Below are positions 11,632-23,850 of a stretch of DNA of 64,000 nt, in pieces (within the stretch, counting starts at the first letter, position 1; each line of letters starts with the position of its first letter). Below the pieces are notes generated by a model, which made no database searches, was not told the DNA's origin, and worked only from the letters and a program-made list of their open reading frames with translations. A program made the position numbers and the translations under genes. This stretch comes from Hirundichthys speculiger (Eukaryota; Chordata; Actinopteri; Beloniformes; Exocoetidae): NCBI GenBank assembly GCA_018398805.1, contig JAGFBZ010002028.1, positions 124,001-188,000 on the forward strand. Reading direction: 5' to 3'.

Positions 11632-14600
11632 ATATCTGTAATATTAACAATAACAAAGACACCACCCATAAACAAGGACATCCAACATAACAAGGATTAT
11701 GATAAATGACCAATTTGTGAGAATTCTGCTGGTTGATTAGATCTGCATCAAGATATTCCCCATAATATCAGGTGAAAAAGGCAATAAGGAGTCAACAAAT
11801 CAAAGCATTTGAAGGTGCAGAGTTAAAAGTACAACAGGAAACTGACCTCACACATTGTCCTTGGAGGGTTTGAAGACTGCCATGAAAGGCATACAAGGTT
11901 GTTATTTGAGTGTACTTGACTTGAAATGGTCGGAGGAAGTGAGCAAACATGGTTTCCTCCTAAGACATGAAAGCTTTGAAGAGGTGTATCTAACATACAT
12001 CTGGCTCTGAGTCAGGCTAAAAGCACAAATTTGAGTAAATGCATGAAGGAGGAGGGACATTGGAATGTGTTTCATAGATACCACAAGGCATAAACCTCCA
12101 GGACACACACACACAACATTCACAACTGAAAACTGCTCTGAGAACTGAGCACACACAGGTAGTTAAACCTTAACTAAAGAAAGAAGTGAGTCTAATTCAT
12201 GCTCAGGTTACACTCACTGCACAACAGTGACATTATGCTCAGGTAGCGCTCACACTCACCTGTCGCTAAGAAATGTTTTGAGGGTAGGCCATGTCATGTT
12301 TTGCATGACGCGGTTGTCTCTTATGAGTATTTCAGGAAATAAAATGTAAATTTGGAATGTTTGCACACATCATCCGGATTTTCAAACTTTATTATCTCCA
12401 GTTCACATTGTTCAGAGGTGGTTCGGAGCTCCCCTTCTGCAACGCTCTCAGCGAAGGCTTAGAGCACAAGTTTGGAAATTCATGAATGATTTATGGCCAC
12501 AATCACATCAAAGGTGTTGAGAAACTGAACCAACTGCTTTCCTGCCTTCATGACTCAAGAAAAAAAAAAAGAGTCACTTAGCCACGTTTAAAGCAGAAAC
12601 TCCACTCTTTATCAGCCACTTAAAGGGAAACATACTTCACCGAATCCAAAAATACTCTGTGGCACAAAACACAAAACATGACCCAATTCTAAGGAGTGTA
12701 GCGTCTTCAGTTTGTGGGTATGTGTGCCTATGTTTCGCTTGGATGACTATTTCAGATTCCTAAACATACTTCTGAGGGTTGTGGGAAACCACATATTTGA
12801 ATACTCTCATTCTGAAAATCCTTTTAAATGAGTAACCAAATAAAGCACAAGCCCTTCTCTGATTTAAAACTGTTTCATGTGGATCAATTTCTCTTCATTC
12901 TACTTAGATTAGCAGAGGAGATGTGGAAATGGATTCATTCACCTTAAAAGCAGTGTATGAAGCTTAAATTAACAGTCTAGTGGCCATGCTTTGGAGACCC
13001 ACTTACAGCTTACTGGGAAAAGAAATCTGGTTTTTCCTAACATGTAAGTAAAGGTGCTGTTGATCAAAACTGCTTTTGTAATGCTGAGTGGTGCATTTAG
13101 GCGCATCTTCTACACAAAATAATCTGTTTTGGGTATTGAACTAATTGGTTTTATTGCAGAGCATTATATTGTATAAAATTATGTCTTCAGTTATCATGTG
13201 CTACAATGTAATGTAGCCTTCAGGTAAGGACACAAATTGGGATGAAACAAGTAACCTGATACAGGTACAAATGTATGACTGGCTAGCAGCACTCTAAAGC
13301 GCTGTATTTCACACGTCTCATTTGTTTAATCTGAGAAAAGGCTGTGTAACTGGTCCTGGCCAAGAGATGTCTCTGGTGTTATTCATTAAACCAGGAAATG
13401 AGTCAGCCTGCTCTGCGTTCGTTAATGTCACTGTGTTAATGTCTTCATCCATCTGTTCAAGTAAAGGCACGCAGTCATTCAGATCTCGGTCACTTTAGGT
13501 TTTTGCGAACTTCCTTTAAATAATGAGGGCACATGGATAAAACTACAACTTGCGCCAGTTAGCCACAGCTGAAAACACGTCACCAGGCAGGTCACATCTG
13601 CGACACATAGCTGAGTTTTTCCCTTTCACCAAAATCTTACTAAACTGAATGTCTCAAAGTCAGACTAACACTCCCAAACTAAAGGCAGGTTTACATTTGC
13701 GGGAGTCCAAGTTGAGGAGGTGTAACGAGGCCAACCTCGTTCTTCAGTCCTTTCAGGAGTTGGATGAACACGTGAAAAAGACCAACTTGGCAAACTACCA
13801 CTCCTACTTGATGGCAGCAGTGCATCACTTTTGCTGTTTGGCCAACTACCAATGAAAGGCTATCCCAGCAGAATGAGAATCAACACCATAACAGGCTTTG
13901 AATTGGAAGAAACAAACCAAAACAAAAAAAAACCTTTTATCAGTTGCTTTGGTCTGATTTGTGTAATAGGCAAGGCAGAAAAACCCAAACACTAACTAGC
14001 TACCAAGTGGTCATAACACTAACTACTGGTCAATGAATCAATGTCAGCTGTTTACTGGAAACAAGGACCTCAGGCCAATCAAATGACCTAATCAAGTCTA
14101 ACCAAAGTTTGACTGCAATGATTCATATAGATGCACTGAGTGCGATTTTCTTTTCCGATTTCAAATTTTAGTTAGAGGGGATGTTCAACCTGCCAGCTCC
14201 CTGGTGGTGATCAACAAGGGAATCAAACACTCATTTTAAACCTATTTCTCATGGCTTCAGACAAGGTGCAGAGCCTTCAGGAGATTTCTTGTTGACCTCA
14301 ACACTGGCTTGGTAAAGGATCACATCAGCAAGATGGACAGCAGAGTGGTTAAGTGGAGATGTGCCATTACATAAGTCTGTCAAACAATGACTTTAGTAAT
14401 CGGGAGGTGCCAGTAGGTTGCTTCCACTTTCCGAAAGTCTATGGCTTTTAGGCCAAAGACTTGGCTAAAGATGGTTTCCGAAACCAAAGATGATTTCTAA
14501 GTCAAGCCTTGTCAAGTCTGTCCTGTAGTCAGTAAGCTCTCTACTTGAAGAAACTTTTCTAACCATTATTCTTCTCTGTCCACTGATGTTCTAGCTCAGA

Positions 14601-15185
14601 GGCACAGTCCAGGTTGGGTTTGTGTGGAGGGAATCCTCTACTCTTCAACTCCCAGACATTTTAGACAGGAAACTGAAGCGGCTTATAAAATCCCAGACGG
14701 TTTCAGACAAGAAACTGAACCCACTGTTAAAGTCATAGAAGGTATCACTGGTCTGACCTGTTGATGATTTTGTCTGATTGCAATTTCTCTCTTTGAAATA
14801 TAATGAACTGCATACTTAATCAAAAATGAAATATAGCAGAGGCTGCAGGCTGTGTGCTCTACTAGTTTTATTTTTAGCCTTCTAAGCTTTTGTTAAGCCT
14901 TGCAACACTGAGCAGGTACAGCAGGATGATGTTGTTTTAATTAAGCAATGAATTAAGTTTGTTGTTCCAGTTAATTTGGTGGTTGCTTTAACTTACAGGT
15001 TGGACACATTCCTTTATTTGCTATTCTATACTCAAAGTGGAAGAACTTCCACAACAAATTCCTCAAAATATCAGTCAATATCAGACAAAAATCAGCTGGT
15101 TCATATCACCAGCTGATCAAATGGTGCATTTTTAATTTTCCATGTTTATTCACATGTCCCAGCTAGCAAGGAGAAGATGTGATAC
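11632..15185. other. Non-coding stretch, no gene seen
   Basis: About 3.5 kb of AT-rich DNA of fairly even composition. Short open frames (for example about 13649-13855) lack domains, splice context or codon bias. No repeat family was recognised. Confidence 0.4.
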
Positions 15186-15478
15186 CTCCATTATCTAGAC
15201 CTGCTTAATCCCATACAGGGTCACGGGGATCTGCTGGAGTCCTATCCCAGCTCTCTTCTGAGTGAAAGGCAGGGTTACAGCCTGGACAGGTCGCCAGTCC
15301 ATCGCAAACAACCACGCACACTCACAATCACTCCTACGAGCAATTTAGAACCACTAATTAACCTAACATGCAAGTCTTTGAACTGTAAGAGGAAGCCAGG
15401 AGTATCCGGAGGAAACCCACGCAAGCATGGTTTGAACCAGGACACAACAGTGCTAACCACCAAGCCACTGTGCTGCCT
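15186..15478 (-). repeat. Common teleost dispersed repeat, copy 1
   Basis: The minus strand carries the stock phrases of a very widespread fish repeat: ggtttcctccggatactcc, gcgatggactggcgacctgt and gggataggactccagcagat, plus a run reading as a road-map of a short DNA element. The same family recurs in the opposite orientation at about 23340-23440 and 23803-23850. I recognise the family but cannot assign a class with confidence. Confidence 0.6.
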
Positions 15479-16448
15479 GTAAAGATGTGATATCTTATAA
15501 ATTAAATGTATTTACAATGTACATTGTAATGTATAAAAATGGATCACCAAGTCTTATTTTGTGGGGGTTTTTTTGTTTGTTTTACTAGTTACTTAAAAAA
15601 AAAAAGGCAAGACTAAAAGCATATTACCTCTGCTCTGGCATCTGAGCTACTGACACCTCTGAATGCTGAGTGACCAGAGCCACTGCTCTGCTGCAGGACT
15701 ACTGAATAATCCCTGCTAAGTGACAGTGACACATCACAGAGACACTTCCAATACGATACCTGGCTTAATCCTCTTAAAAGGAAGGGCACGCACAGCTAAA
15801 TGAGGGATTAATAAGGTTAAATGAGTGAGGGGTCCAGGTTCAGTCAGAGTGCATGCACAAGTGAAGACAGCAGACAGATTAAATGCTTATCGATTATCTC
15901 CTACTTCAGTGTATTTTCTCACAAAAAGAAAAAAAAAAATTCAGTATTCCGTGTCAGCACCAGCTCTGATTCTTAATGCTGAAGCGTGCAGCGAGAGGCC
16001 TGGCTCTGAGGTCGACACCGAAAAGTAACAGGATACGCCAAAGTTCTCACATGTGGTTTCTGTCTTTGCCATGCCAGAGAAAATTGGTAAGCGGAACCAC
16101 TTCAGGTTTGTGAGTCCGCAGATGAAACGGAATCCCCTACTTTGGAAGGGAGAGAGCCTCGACAGGTTATTCACAGTAATCCAAGACCCCCGCCCCCACG
16201 AGCTGCCAGCTTGTCTGGTGAACAGCAGGAGAGGAGGAAGGGCAAAATTATACCACCGCTACCAGGTATGAAGGTTATAGTCTCTCACAAGTCCACTGAT
16301 GGTGCAAATGACTGACAATGAAAAATATAATTGTATAGCAGAAAAAAAATAACACCCATTACATGTAAGCACACCTAATGAAAGAACAACAGAAGAAATT
16401 GTAGGCCCAACGACATTGAGAAAATATCCAGTTGGGAATCAGGATAAA
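15479..16448. other. Non-coding stretch, no gene seen
   Basis: AT-rich sequence with A-runs near 15594-15605 and 15928-15939. No domain-bearing frame and no recognisable repeat. Confidence 0.35.
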
Positions 16449-16637
16449 TGCAGTATTAGCAGACTGCTTCTCATGGACTGATGTCTGAGTTTGACAGGAA
16501 AAACACAGCCATGACAGAAGGTCGACGACAAACAAGGGAAGTGGAAAACCTCACTTGTTTGTCGTCGATCCTCCGTCATGGCTGTATTTTCAGTTAAGGG
16601 AGACTGATGAGGAAAAACAGATCTCAGTATTAACAAA
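16449..16637. repeat. Long imperfect inverted repeat (foldback)
   Basis: The core arms at 16505-16536 and 16554-16585 are reverse complements at about 29 of 32 positions around a 17-base loop. Similarity continues outward with gaps to roughly 16449 and 16637; both sides share catgga/ctgatg-like and cagtatta words. A single transcript of either strand would fold into a hairpin of about 85-90 base pairs. This fits a small foldback MITE or a microRNA-like precursor. No target duplication is clear. Confidence 0.75.
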
Positions 16638-16971
16638 AATACTTAAGACTTGTTTCAGAAACCTGCATAAAATGTTATTCTGGATTTGAGAAACCTAGAA
16701 ATTATAAGCGAGCCCTTGCTACAAAGCAGGTTCAACATATCCAACAGATACCAAAAATCAAGATTTCCCTAAGCGCAATGATGATGCCGTTAATTCACTT
16801 GGGAAGTCAACCGATGTTTTCTGATTTTAGATATGTGAACATTCGTCTAAAAAGGGTGGTCAAATGACCAATTGCAGTCTTGAGTCTGGAGCCCCATATT
16901 TTTGACAAAAAGAACAACCTATAACCTTAAATGGTTTGTAAACTGTATATATTTATAGCAGTTAGGAGTAG

Positions 16972-17150
16972 GCTTGGGCAGTATCCAAATTTTGATACCG
17001 TCAAACTTCCCTCACATTTTACCGGGGTATACGGTATTCCTGCGACTATTAAGGCGAACACACACACCGCCGGCGGACGCCGCGCGTGAAAACAGCCCCC
17101 CCCCCCACACACACACACACACACACATTTTGTTCATGGGAGCGTGCTAC
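16972..17150. mobile_element. Probable hAT-element fragment with microsatellite
   Basis: The stretch begins taggcttgggcagtatcc and continues through gataccg and ggggtatacggta, words typical of a hAT family with a gggcagtat terminus. No matching right end or duplication was found, so this is probably truncated. A C-run and (CA)n microsatellite follow at 17095-17127. Confidence 0.4.
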
Positions 17151-19011
17151 AACTAATTTTCTCCCGACTGTGGAAATCTCTTCATGACCACAAAATCACC
17201 AGTAAAGTTATCAAGTGTACGGTTGGCGAGCATGAAGAAAGTGCAGTCATAGTGCTGTCGTTCCTTATGTTGAGCATCTACCTTGTTTGGCTCGGATGCA
17301 TGTGACAGGTTGAACATACGACAGCGTCCATGCTAGTGTTTTGCTTGTTTTCGCTCTGTGGTCTCAGTGTCCATCCATCCATGCCTCTGTGGTGGATTTA
17401 CACTGCACATGTTTGTCTCTTATCTTGAAAACTAACCTGCTCCAGACCAGGTTGGATTTCCAGCATAAATCATCCTGGTGACACACTTCCCCAACCCACT
17501 AATCCTGTTTTACAGTACCGGCACCTCAGTACACCAGAGGGGTGAACTTCAAAGTGAGACATGTGAGTTAACAAGCAAAATTAATCTGGTCCAGAGCAGG
17601 TTATGCTGAATGAATTTCATTTTAAAGTAGACTTTCTTTGAATAATTATCACATACAGGATATCTTGCATCTGCTTGCATATAATTTCTAAATCAGTTGC
17701 ATTTAGGGCTAATCCCACATTACAGATATGTAATTGACAAACAAATAGAAACAGAACAAAGAAATGGGAGTCTGACAGCGTTATAATACAGCAGACAAGC
17801 ATCAACCTCTGCAATCACTTGCTGAGGAGTTTGCGTTGTCATAGTTGATCCTGAATAAACACGTGCATGCTAACACAGACCCTGTTGAAATTAGTAGTGG
17901 TTAAAGTCACATGACAAATCCTCAGCTGTGTCTGCTTTACAATCACAGCACAAAGACAACAACCTCTTCACTTGAAACTCAACCTGGAAGCCCTTGAAAA
18001 CTTGATCTTAGGACACTGTTTGAGAAAAATGTGTTTCAATGAACTAAATAATGAGCATTTAAGAGTTTTTGGTCTAACTAGAGGTGCTAACAATTTTCTT
18101 CGCCGGTTCTGGTTTTTGTTTATTTCTTTAAACGCCTGACATGTTAGTTTCTAAGAACTAAAATCAGCTGCACACAAAGAAATTGTTGTCATTTAAAGGG
18201 CAAGGAAAAAGCTTATTAACTTATTAATGACTTTTACATTCTCTCCTTTTCTCGCTGTAACTGAAGTTCATAAAAAATTCATCAAATTTCTTTGGACTTC
18301 ATTGGCTGGTCTCTGATCTGAGCTGGTGAAGCTGAATAGTTCCTGATTCCGGTCAGCAGCCCAGCAATCAGTGATTTTCCTCCACCTGTGACCTCTCACT
18401 TGCTCCATTCTTGGAGAATGATTTAAGACACTGGCCTTCATGAACCTCCAGAACGCATGTCTCCAAACCTGCTGGACTTGCTGGCCTCCTAAGGGCAATG
18501 AGGAACTTTTGCAGCTGAACAACAAAGACACATCAAGTCTGCTGTGCACAGCCCACTGAGGCTGCACAGTCTGCGGTTACTGATCCGCTAAGGTGCTCCC
18601 CCCCCCACATGCCGTCCTCCTCCTAAACTTCTGAAGACATGCTCACCGTGTGTTTAGGAGTCAAGGAAAGGGCAGAGACAGTTCCGCCAGTTTCCTGTGT
18701 ACAATGGCAAATTAAGCATCTAATGAACCAGATGAGACAATCTGTCATGTTTTCCATTTAAATCCTCCTTTCAGGCAAGCCACTCATCCGTTCTTCCTCA
18801 TTACATAATAGAAGCGAGAACCCTACTGTGATCTTTCACTGCCAGCAGAGATTCTCAGACCCCACCAGTCTAAGACTACTTTTTTCTCTGCTGTTGTGCA
18901 AATAACTCCACTTTGACACAAATAATAATTTTTTTTTTTTTTTTTAAAAACAACACTTCAATATGGCCAGTAACCATCAAGGCTAAATCTGTAGACAACA
19001 CTTTGTGTCAC
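17151..19011. other. Non-coding stretch, no gene seen
   Basis: Mixed-composition DNA. A 99-codon minus-strand frame at about 18268-18567 has no domain I recognise. T and A runs lie at about 18929-18950. No repeat family identified. Confidence 0.35.
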
Positions 19012-19727
19012 AATGGGTGCGTTTACATGGGAAGTTTAATTCCTCTTTAATTCAGAATTAAAGTTAAAGCCGAATAAAAGTTACCATGTAAACACTTAAT
19101 TCCATATGAAAATGTCAATTCCAAATTAAACTTAATTCCGAAGTAAGTGGCTGGTTTATTCCCATTTTAATTCCGCATTAAGTAATTCCGCGGTCATGTA
19201 AACTCATCCTCTTTAAATTAATTCCCGTCTTTCTGCGCATGGTCGTTCTCTTGCCCGTCTGTTGCGATGATGCTTATATTGCGGCAGCACGCAGTAAACG
19301 GTGTTCAAGAGCAGAGACGATTTATTTAATAAATAGCTTGGAGGAACTGAAAATAATTAAAAGAACAGATGGCAGGAAACATAAAAATTGTGAGCTTTTC
19401 AAAGCGGCCAGGTTAAATGAAGGAGGTTTCGCAGATAGAGACGCCACCAGGTCAAAAAATAAGTGGATGTTGTTGCTAACCAGTTAGCTAAGTTTTGTTT
19501 TCTTCCGGTAGATGTAAAGACGTCCGCCCCCCCTATCCAATCAGAACCCTTCCCAACCCCCAGACCTAAAGCGGAGTTGGATAAAGCCGAACTAACGTGT
19601 TTTCCATGTAAACCTTAATTCGGAATTACTATTTCCATGTAAACTCGAAGGAAAATAGTTTAATTCGGAATTATTTAATTCCTAATTTTAATTCCGAATT
19701 AAAAAACATCATGTAACCGCAGCCAGT
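19012..19727. mobile_element. Harbinger-type non-autonomous element, copy 2
   Basis: The element is 19015-19724 and is near-identical along its length to 10461-11174. Termini are gggtgcgtttacatg and catgtaaccgcagcc. Flanks are AAT (19012-19014) and AGT (19725-19727), a 3-base duplication with one mismatch. Subterminal aattcggaatt words recur. The interior Myb-like frame is present but broken. Confidence 0.8.
19239..19487 (+). pseudogene. Broken Myb/SANT-like fragment in Harbinger copy 2
   Basis: The same reading frame as in copy 1 up to GGFADRDAT. It then differs by single-base indels around 19445-19470: the C run is one shorter and the A run is altered. The conserved VKNKW segment is shifted out of frame (SKNKWMLLLTS) and the frame stops early. 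Not expected to be functional. Confidence 0.5.
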
Positions 19728-20941
19728 GAGGCAAGCTTGAGCAAAGATGCTTTAAAAAAAAAAGATCTCATTTTGTGCTCAGAGATAATTGTTTCACTTT
19801 TCAGCACAACTTGATGACTTTAAGCTAAAGCTGGGCATTAACGTGTAATTATTAAATGTCTTAATGGATCGGCTAAGGGATGTGACAAAATCTCTTTCAA
19901 AAGTAGCCACTGTTGTCATAGAAAAATCAAATTAGCCTGCTGTGCTACTGCCAGACATTAACATGGTGCTCAACCGCCCGTCTCACTGGTATTTCTCCCT
20001 CCATAACCATGACAACCTTATAGCACTGCCTTGATTATGGCTGCGCTAACACAGCTCTTCACACTGCAATCAGAGACAACCACCAAATTCAAAATAAAGG
20101 CTTCTTCTCTTCTTCACTGGGGATAAGGTAACCCAACAGACGGCTGCAGTCACAAGACATGCGAGGACATGTCACTGTGGAAGTCTGACTTGGTCACATG
20201 CTCCATGTGTTGTTGTCCATGACTGAGCTAATAAGGGCCATTACTTCTGTGGAATTCAATCAACATTTTTGAGTGTCCCTGATTCAAAGCCCACAGATAT
20301 CCGGTTGGGTCTGAATCAAGAAAGACACTACTTTGAATCTCTGTTTTACTGACTATACTGTCCATCATCATGCACCTTTTTTCCTGTAGTGCTAAGAATA
20401 TTAATTGCAGAAACCAAACATTTGTTGCCAACTGTGAGAAGCCACACGTTTAAAAGACAATGACTCTAATTGCATTCACAGTTGGTGTTACCTGTTGCGG
20501 TTTTTCTTTGTGTTACTAGGCAACTACAATGAGCTGATTCTTGTTGGTGAATCAAATAAGCCAGTTGTTCGTGGCTGCATGAGCTGGTGATCATTATGTA
20601 GCCCTGACTTGCAGCAATTTAGACAAAAGTACATTTTTTCCCATCAATTTACAAGCAAACCTATTGGCATCTGAGATGATGCTATCCTTGTGGCGTTAGA
20701 GGCCCACTTAATCTAAGAATATCCATAACACGTATCTGTCTGCCAAGCTATGATTCAAAGAAAAGGTATGACTTCTTCTACAGAAATTGCAGCAATCAGT
20801 CCCCAAGAATGTTAACTGCTTTACTGCTTCCAGTAACAGTTACTGTGTCACAGCTACTGGTATTACAGCTGCAAATGCTGGTAGAGGGAAATTCCACGTC
20901 CAAATTATCATAAATAATATGACACACCTGTCCCTTTCATA
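19728..20941. other. Non-coding stretch, no gene seen
   Basis: AT-rich DNA without a recognisable coding segment or repeat family. Confidence 0.35.
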
Positions 20942-21311
20942 TACAGTCATGGAAAAAATTATTAGACCACCCTTGTTTTCTTCAGTTTCTTGTTCATTTT
21001 AATGCCTGATACAACTAAAGGTACATTTGTTTAGACAAACATAACAATAACCACAAAGATTGCTCATAAGAGTTTTATTTAAGAGCTGATATCTTACCAT
21101 TTTCCATGGTTTTCTTGATTATAACCTAAATCACTTAAGTTTTTACATCAATAGCTATGGTGTTGTACTGCCAAAAACACTGCTTTTATGCATTCAGTGT
21201 TTTCTTTTCTGTCTGTTTTAGTCACATGATGACGTTTAGTGGTACCAGGTATTAAAATGAACAAGAAAGTGAAGAAAAAATGGTGGTCTAATAATTTTTT
21301 CCATGACTGTA
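20942..21311. mobile_element. Tc1/mariner-type MITE
   Basis: The element is 20944-21309, flanked by TA on both sides. The first 28 bases, beginning cagtcatggaaaaaattatt, are repeated exactly in reverse complement at the right end. The inverted repeats continue imperfectly to about 65 bases, both reaching a ttgttcattttaat segment. TA duplication and long inverted repeats indicate Tc1/mariner. No transposase is encoded. Confidence 0.88.
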
Positions 21312-21667
21312 TCTACCCTTGATCTGCTTTTTTAAGCTTCATCTTGCAGTTGTAGAAAAAACAATAATCCTTTTAGGAGTTTGATGCTTCTGGTCTGGTC
21401 TGTTGCAGAATCAGGAAATATGTCAGAAAATAATTAAACCTCTGTATGTTTTATATCTTAGTGATGTTTCTTATTATTTACAATTATAACACTGATATCA
21501 ATACTATAGAACACTACATATTTTCATTCTAGCTGTCAACCGGCGTCAAAAACTGCTTCTTTCCCTCCTCGTGCATAAAGTCAGTTGATATCCAACTGAG
21601 AGCAACTGCTCACTGAATGGCTACCCAGCCTCATCATGTGCTGAGGTATCGTCGACAAACCCTAAAA

Positions 21668-22120
21668 AAGACTGATTTATGCTTCTGCATAGCAGTTACA
21701 TGCATAGGCCACACACGATCCCCGCTGCCTTTGGTGTTTATACTTGTAATTGTTTACGTCACTCTGTAATAACAGCACCAACTGCTAGATGTCGGTACGG
21801 ATTCTTTTAATGCAGCGCTGTAGCTCGCAGTGCTACATGTAGCTCAGACATAGCAACGGAGCAAAAAAAAAGGATATTCTTGTGAGTTAGCGCTGAAAAA
21901 TGTTGCGGCAAACTATTGTTCTACCCAAATTGAAGATGACGAAGGAGAAGTAGCACTGGGCGGGAAATGCGAGGATGAAGGAGAACAAATCAACCAATCA
22001 CTTTCTTGCCGCTTCACATCGACGTGATGTGCTGATACACTTGGAGAGAAGTGCACATAGCCTACAGCGAAGAGTTCGAACCTACACTGTCGCTTTGACG
22101 CAGAAGTATGAATCAGCCTT
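21668..22120. mobile_element. Non-autonomous DNA element, copy 1 of a family also at 55915-56825
   Basis: The left end aagactgatttatgcttctg and the right end cagaagtatgaatcagcctt form an imperfect inverted repeat. The interior shares many phrases with 55915-56825: gcttctgcatagcag, accgctagatg/actgctagatg, gcgctgtagctc, gaagaagtag/gagaagtagc and gcgggaaat. No coding capacity. Target duplication is unclear, so superfamily is not assigned. Confidence 0.7.
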
Positions 22121-23310
22121 CAGTGGTCACATAGATGGGGATGGTTGTGTTTGAAGGAGAATTTGATGTAAAATCTATGCCAAGTCACTGTTCAGAATGT
22201 CTAAAAGGGATTTCAATTTAACTGAATTTCCAAAAAATGAATTCCTATAAACACTATAAACTGTTTTTGTCATCGTCAAGCTGTCGAAGATGAACAATAA
22301 CCATCATAAAAGAATCGTGGACGTGTCTTTCGTTGTAGCTCCAAATCAAGCAGTTTGACGGTGATCGTCTCAAAGGTTCACAAACAGATGTTGCCTGAGA
22401 TCATTTTCTGACAGTGCGAGAAATCCTACGATTTTAACAACGGACTAGCCAATTAAAATGTAATGCTAAATTGCATTTGAAAAATTTGGTTATCGTGCCT
22501 TATCGTGGTTACAATGCCAGGATTTTGTAAAAAGGCTTTCTCATGTTTTTGGCTTTTACGGTCTCAAGTACTGGAGCACAGAAATAAAGGAGAAATAGAA
22601 AAACTACTTTCCCTCTTTTTTTGAGCACCACCAACATTTCTCTGCTGATTCCATGTCAGCAGCTCCATGGACAGAAATAATTTTGATGCCCAACTTTGGA
22701 TATAAACCACATCCAATTACATGTAATAAACTATAAACGAGCTACATTGCCACTGAAGGCCAATACACCAGTCCCTGCAATAAATCTAAAGCTAGGATAT
22801 TGGGGATATGTTTTGAACTCATTTTGAGATAGTAAAACTGCTTCCATATAAATTAAACACAGTGATTATCTTTAAGGAGGATTTACTGAAAGACTATTGT
22901 GTTACACTCTTAGTTTTTAGTAGGTGTGCTTAATAGAGTGGAAAAAGAGCATATAAAACACATTTCATGCATGTCCACCATCAAATACAAAACTGAAAAC
23001 TGCCAACAGGTGTCACCGTGGGTATCCTCTTTGGGGGTGTAATGCAAACCTGACACAATTTAGTAGGAAAGAGGAGACACCCATGTGCGGTGTTGACATT
23101 AATCACATCACTCTCAGATGATAGTCTCATTCTGGACATAAAAGTCAATAATGATAATGAGGGGCTTCCATAATTTATGGAGAGGAAATTGTTAGCATAG
23201 TTTGATGCTGGTCTGAGCTCTCACAGCTTCAGGCTATATTTTTGGGCTTTTCTTTAAATAAGAGCATAGATTTGAAATACAGTTTTTCACTGACACGTAT
23301 AAAACTGGAA
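22121..23310. other. Non-coding stretch, no gene seen
   Basis: AT-rich DNA with no recognisable coding segment or repeat before the (TG)n run at about 23311-23337. Confidence 0.35.
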
Positions 23311-23850
23311 TGTGAGTGTGTGTGTGTGTGTGTGTGTTTTTTTGTCGATATGTGGTCCTGCAATGGACTGGCAACCTGTCCTGTCTTTCACCCAAAGAGA
23401 GCTGGGATGGGCTCCAGAAGACCCCCACAACCCTAATATAAGTAGGGGTGAGTATTGGCAAGAACCTCGCAATACGATATGTATCATGATACTTGGGTCA
23501 CGATATGATACTATCACGATATCGCAATATCACGATATCTTGCGATATTCTACCCAGTTAATATCAAAATTAAAAGTGGAAATGAAAAATCAAGTTTCTG
23601 TATATGTTCATCAGATGATATTGATCATTCAGAGGACGAATAGAGTCAAAACTATTTGCTTCAAAACAACCTATTTATTATTTATTATTAGCATTTTTGC
23701 ACATTTAAGTAACCATTAGTAACCAATAAAAAAATCGATATTATATTGGGCGGCCGAAAATCGCAATATATTGCCAAATCAATTTTTTTTCCCACATCCC
23801 TAAATATAAGACTAAGTGGGTATAGATAATGGAAGGGTGGATATATAAAA
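23311..23850 (+). repeat. (TG)n and common dispersed repeat, copy 2, split by a MITE
   Basis: The (TG)n run (23311-23337) leads into gtcctgcaatggactggcaa and gctgggatgggctccagaag, the same family as 15186-15478 but on the plus strand. It stops at 23442, resumes at 23803, and ends near atagataatggaaggg. A 360-base hAT MITE interrupts it. Confidence 0.65.
23435..23810. mobile_element. hAT-type MITE nested in a dispersed repeat
   Basis: The element is 23443-23802. It begins taggggtgagtattgg and ends cccacatcccta, with an exact 8-base duplication aatataag at 23435-23442 and 23803-23810. The interior near the left end is dominated by cgatat/atatcg words (cacgatatcgcaatatcacg). No coding capacity. 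Confidence 0.88.

Noticed and set aside
18268..18567. 99-codon minus-strand frame
   Set aside because: No domain, no splice context, and composition like the surrounding non-coding DNA.
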